Source: an uncultured Bacilli bacterium
Lineage (GTDB): Bacteria > Bacillota_I > Bacilli_A > Izemoplasmatales > UBA1188
DNA: 51,151 nucleotides
NCBI GenBank assembly: GCA_905235635.1
Contig: CAJOMC010000004.1
Location: forward strand, 1-51,151
Direction of reading: 5' to 3'
A model generated the notes under the pieces. The model did no database searches and was not told the origin of the DNA. It saw nothing but the letters and a program-made list of their open reading frames with translations. Numbering within the stretch: position 1 is the first letter of the stretch; each line of letters begins with the position of its first letter. This document shows, piece after piece, positions 50,805-51,151 of the stretch. The translations under genes were made by a program, and so were the position numbers.

Positions 50805-50893
50805 GAAGCGATATCGAAGTGGTCATAACGAGCCTGACTCGAAATCAGGTAGCCGTCAAAGGCTCGAGGGTTCGAATCCCTCTCGCTTCGCCA
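50805..50893 (+). tRNA. serX: tRNA-Ser(CGA)
   Basis: An 89-nt tRNA with CCA encoded (50891-50893). Acceptor arms GAAGCGA (50805-50811) and TCGCTTC (50883-50889) pair fully. The discriminator is G, the usual Ser identity. The anticodon loop reads CTCGAAA with anticodon CGA at 50840-50842. A long variable arm (GCC/GGC) and the T arm (GAGGG/CCCTC, loop TTCGAAT) are as expected for class II. It starts at the base after the RDD stop codon. The gene symbol is only a placeholder. Confidence 0.95.
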
Positions 50894-50905
50894 CGCTTGA
50901 AAAAC

Positions 50906-50961
50906 ACTCGCTACTAAATCGCTGCTCGTTGAGCAAAAGATGAGTAAAAGCGAGTTTTTTT
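50906..50961 (+). terminator. Terminator after tRNA-Ser
   Basis: ACTCGCT (50906-50912) pairs with AGCGAGT (50949-50955), with an inner GCTC/GAGC hairpin, followed by TTTTTTT. It ends the RDD/tRNA transcript. Confidence 0.8.
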
Positions 50962-51014
50962 ATTTCGTTTTTAATTTGGATTGTGAAAACTTGATAAAGC
51001 ACGACACAAAAACG

Positions 51015-51039
51015 AGAATTGATGTATACGTCAAAATTC
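51015..51039. repeat. Imperfect dyad between the two terminators
   Basis: A roughly symmetrical stretch with GAATT at one end, AATTC at the other and GTATAC (51024-51029) near the centre. It could be an operator or chance. No gene is visible in 50962-51051. Confidence 0.3.
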
Positions 51040-51051
51040 AACACGTATTAT

Positions 51052-51109
51052 AAAAAAGATAATCAAATGTTATAGTTTAAATTTGCTATAATAAATGATT
51101 ATCTTTTTT
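51052..51109. terminator. Long bidirectional terminator hairpin at the right end
   Basis: AAAAAAGATAATCA (51052-51065) pairs perfectly with TGATTATCTTTTTT (51096-51109), with an inner TTATAG/CTATAA. Both strands end in a T-run, so it can serve a minus-strand gene beyond the window. The last 40 bases hold no supportable feature. Confidence 0.8.
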
Positions 51110-51151
51110 GTTTAATCCGCCAATTTCCGCCGGTGGGATTAGAACTCTACC

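Noticed and set aside
50678-50917. Open frame crossing the end of the RDD gene and tRNA-Ser
   Set aside because: It is read through a tRNA, and its product is of the kind that arises falsely from tRNA genes.
51110-51151. The last 40 bases look like the reverse complement of a tRNA T-arm (GGTGGGATTAGAACTC)
   Set aside because: The stem does not pair: the base next to the T-loop forms an A-C mismatch and the others fail. The window ends here, so no tRNA can be called.
1-51151. CRISPR array, insertion sequences, prophage
   Set aside because: No regularly spaced repeats, transposase, integrase or phage structural genes were seen.

Overview
This is a low-GC (roughly one-third G+C) chromosomal segment. 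It most likely comes from a Bacillota lineage in or near class Bacilli, possibly one of the uncultured Erysipelotrichia/RF39-like or Acholeplasma-like groups. The reasons are gene order and family content: rimP-nusA-ylxR-ylxQ-infB-rbfA; polA-mutM-coaE-X-dnaB-dnaI-thrS with the Bacilli-type DnaB/DnaI helicase-loading proteins; ylbF-ylbG; a CcpA-like regulator beside tyrS; a T-box leader; and lipoproteins with Gram-positive style lipoboxes. TGA is a stop codon (uvrC, trmB and mutM-coaE end with it) and Trp is TGG, so this is genetic code 11 and not a Mycoplasma/Spiroplasma code. The taxon is an inference. The window is nearly all chromosomal core. No insertion sequence, prophage, CRISPR array or rRNA was seen.

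Layout. (1) 1-4730: leader, promoter and the translation/transcription operon rimP-nusA-ylxR-ylxQ-infB-rbfA. (2) 4735-7465: uvrC overlapping a DEDDh exonuclease gene. (3) 7544-8977: an isolated two-gene unit with its own promoter and terminator, a DUF3990-like (ADP-ribosyltransferase-like) protein and an HTH protein, which looks like a toxin-antitoxin pair and is the main accessory element here. (4) 8986-22302: a CcpA-like regulator, tyrS, pepV-like dipeptidase, trmB, coaX, polA, an in-frame mutM-coaE fusion, an unknown 119-residue protein, dnaB, dnaI and thrS, closely packed and ending in a strong bidirectional terminator. (5) 22305-26151: a divergent DtxR-family regulator and the iron-uptake operon feoA-feoA-feoB-cys-rich protein, with two 16-bp dyad operators in the feo leader. 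(6) 26155-29181: thiI and pepF. (7) 29182-35700: an orphan lipoprotein, a T-box leader (specifier AUC) controlling an IleS2-type isoleucyl-tRNA synthetase, then UPF0223, ylbF and ylbG, and a convergent second lipoprotein. (8) 35938-43300: rpoB-rpoC under their own promoter. (9) 43323-44654: a PlsC-type acyltransferase. (10) 44705-48075, minus strand: a membrane protein, dnaX, ybaB and recR. (11) 48128-50961: mnmE, an RDD-family membrane protein and tRNA-Ser(CGA), then terminators to the end of the window.

How it works together: most genes serve information processing. They cover translation initiation and ribosome maturation (RimP, IF-2, RbfA), transcription (NusA, RpoBC), tRNA charging and modification (TyrS, ThrS, IleS, ThiI, TrmB, MnmE), replication and repair (PolA, DnaB, DnaI, DnaX, RecR, UvrC, MutM) and CoA synthesis (CoaX, CoaE). 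The readable regulation is the T-box on ileS, the two dyads in front of feo that a DtxR-type repressor could bind, and 5' hairpins at the starts of the rimP and rpoB transcripts. The observations most worth following are the DUF3990/HTH pair, the MutM-CoaE fusion with an altered kinase lid, the unknown protein between coaE and dnaB, the feo operators, and natural substitutions in the rifampicin pocket of RpoB alongside a type-2 IleS.
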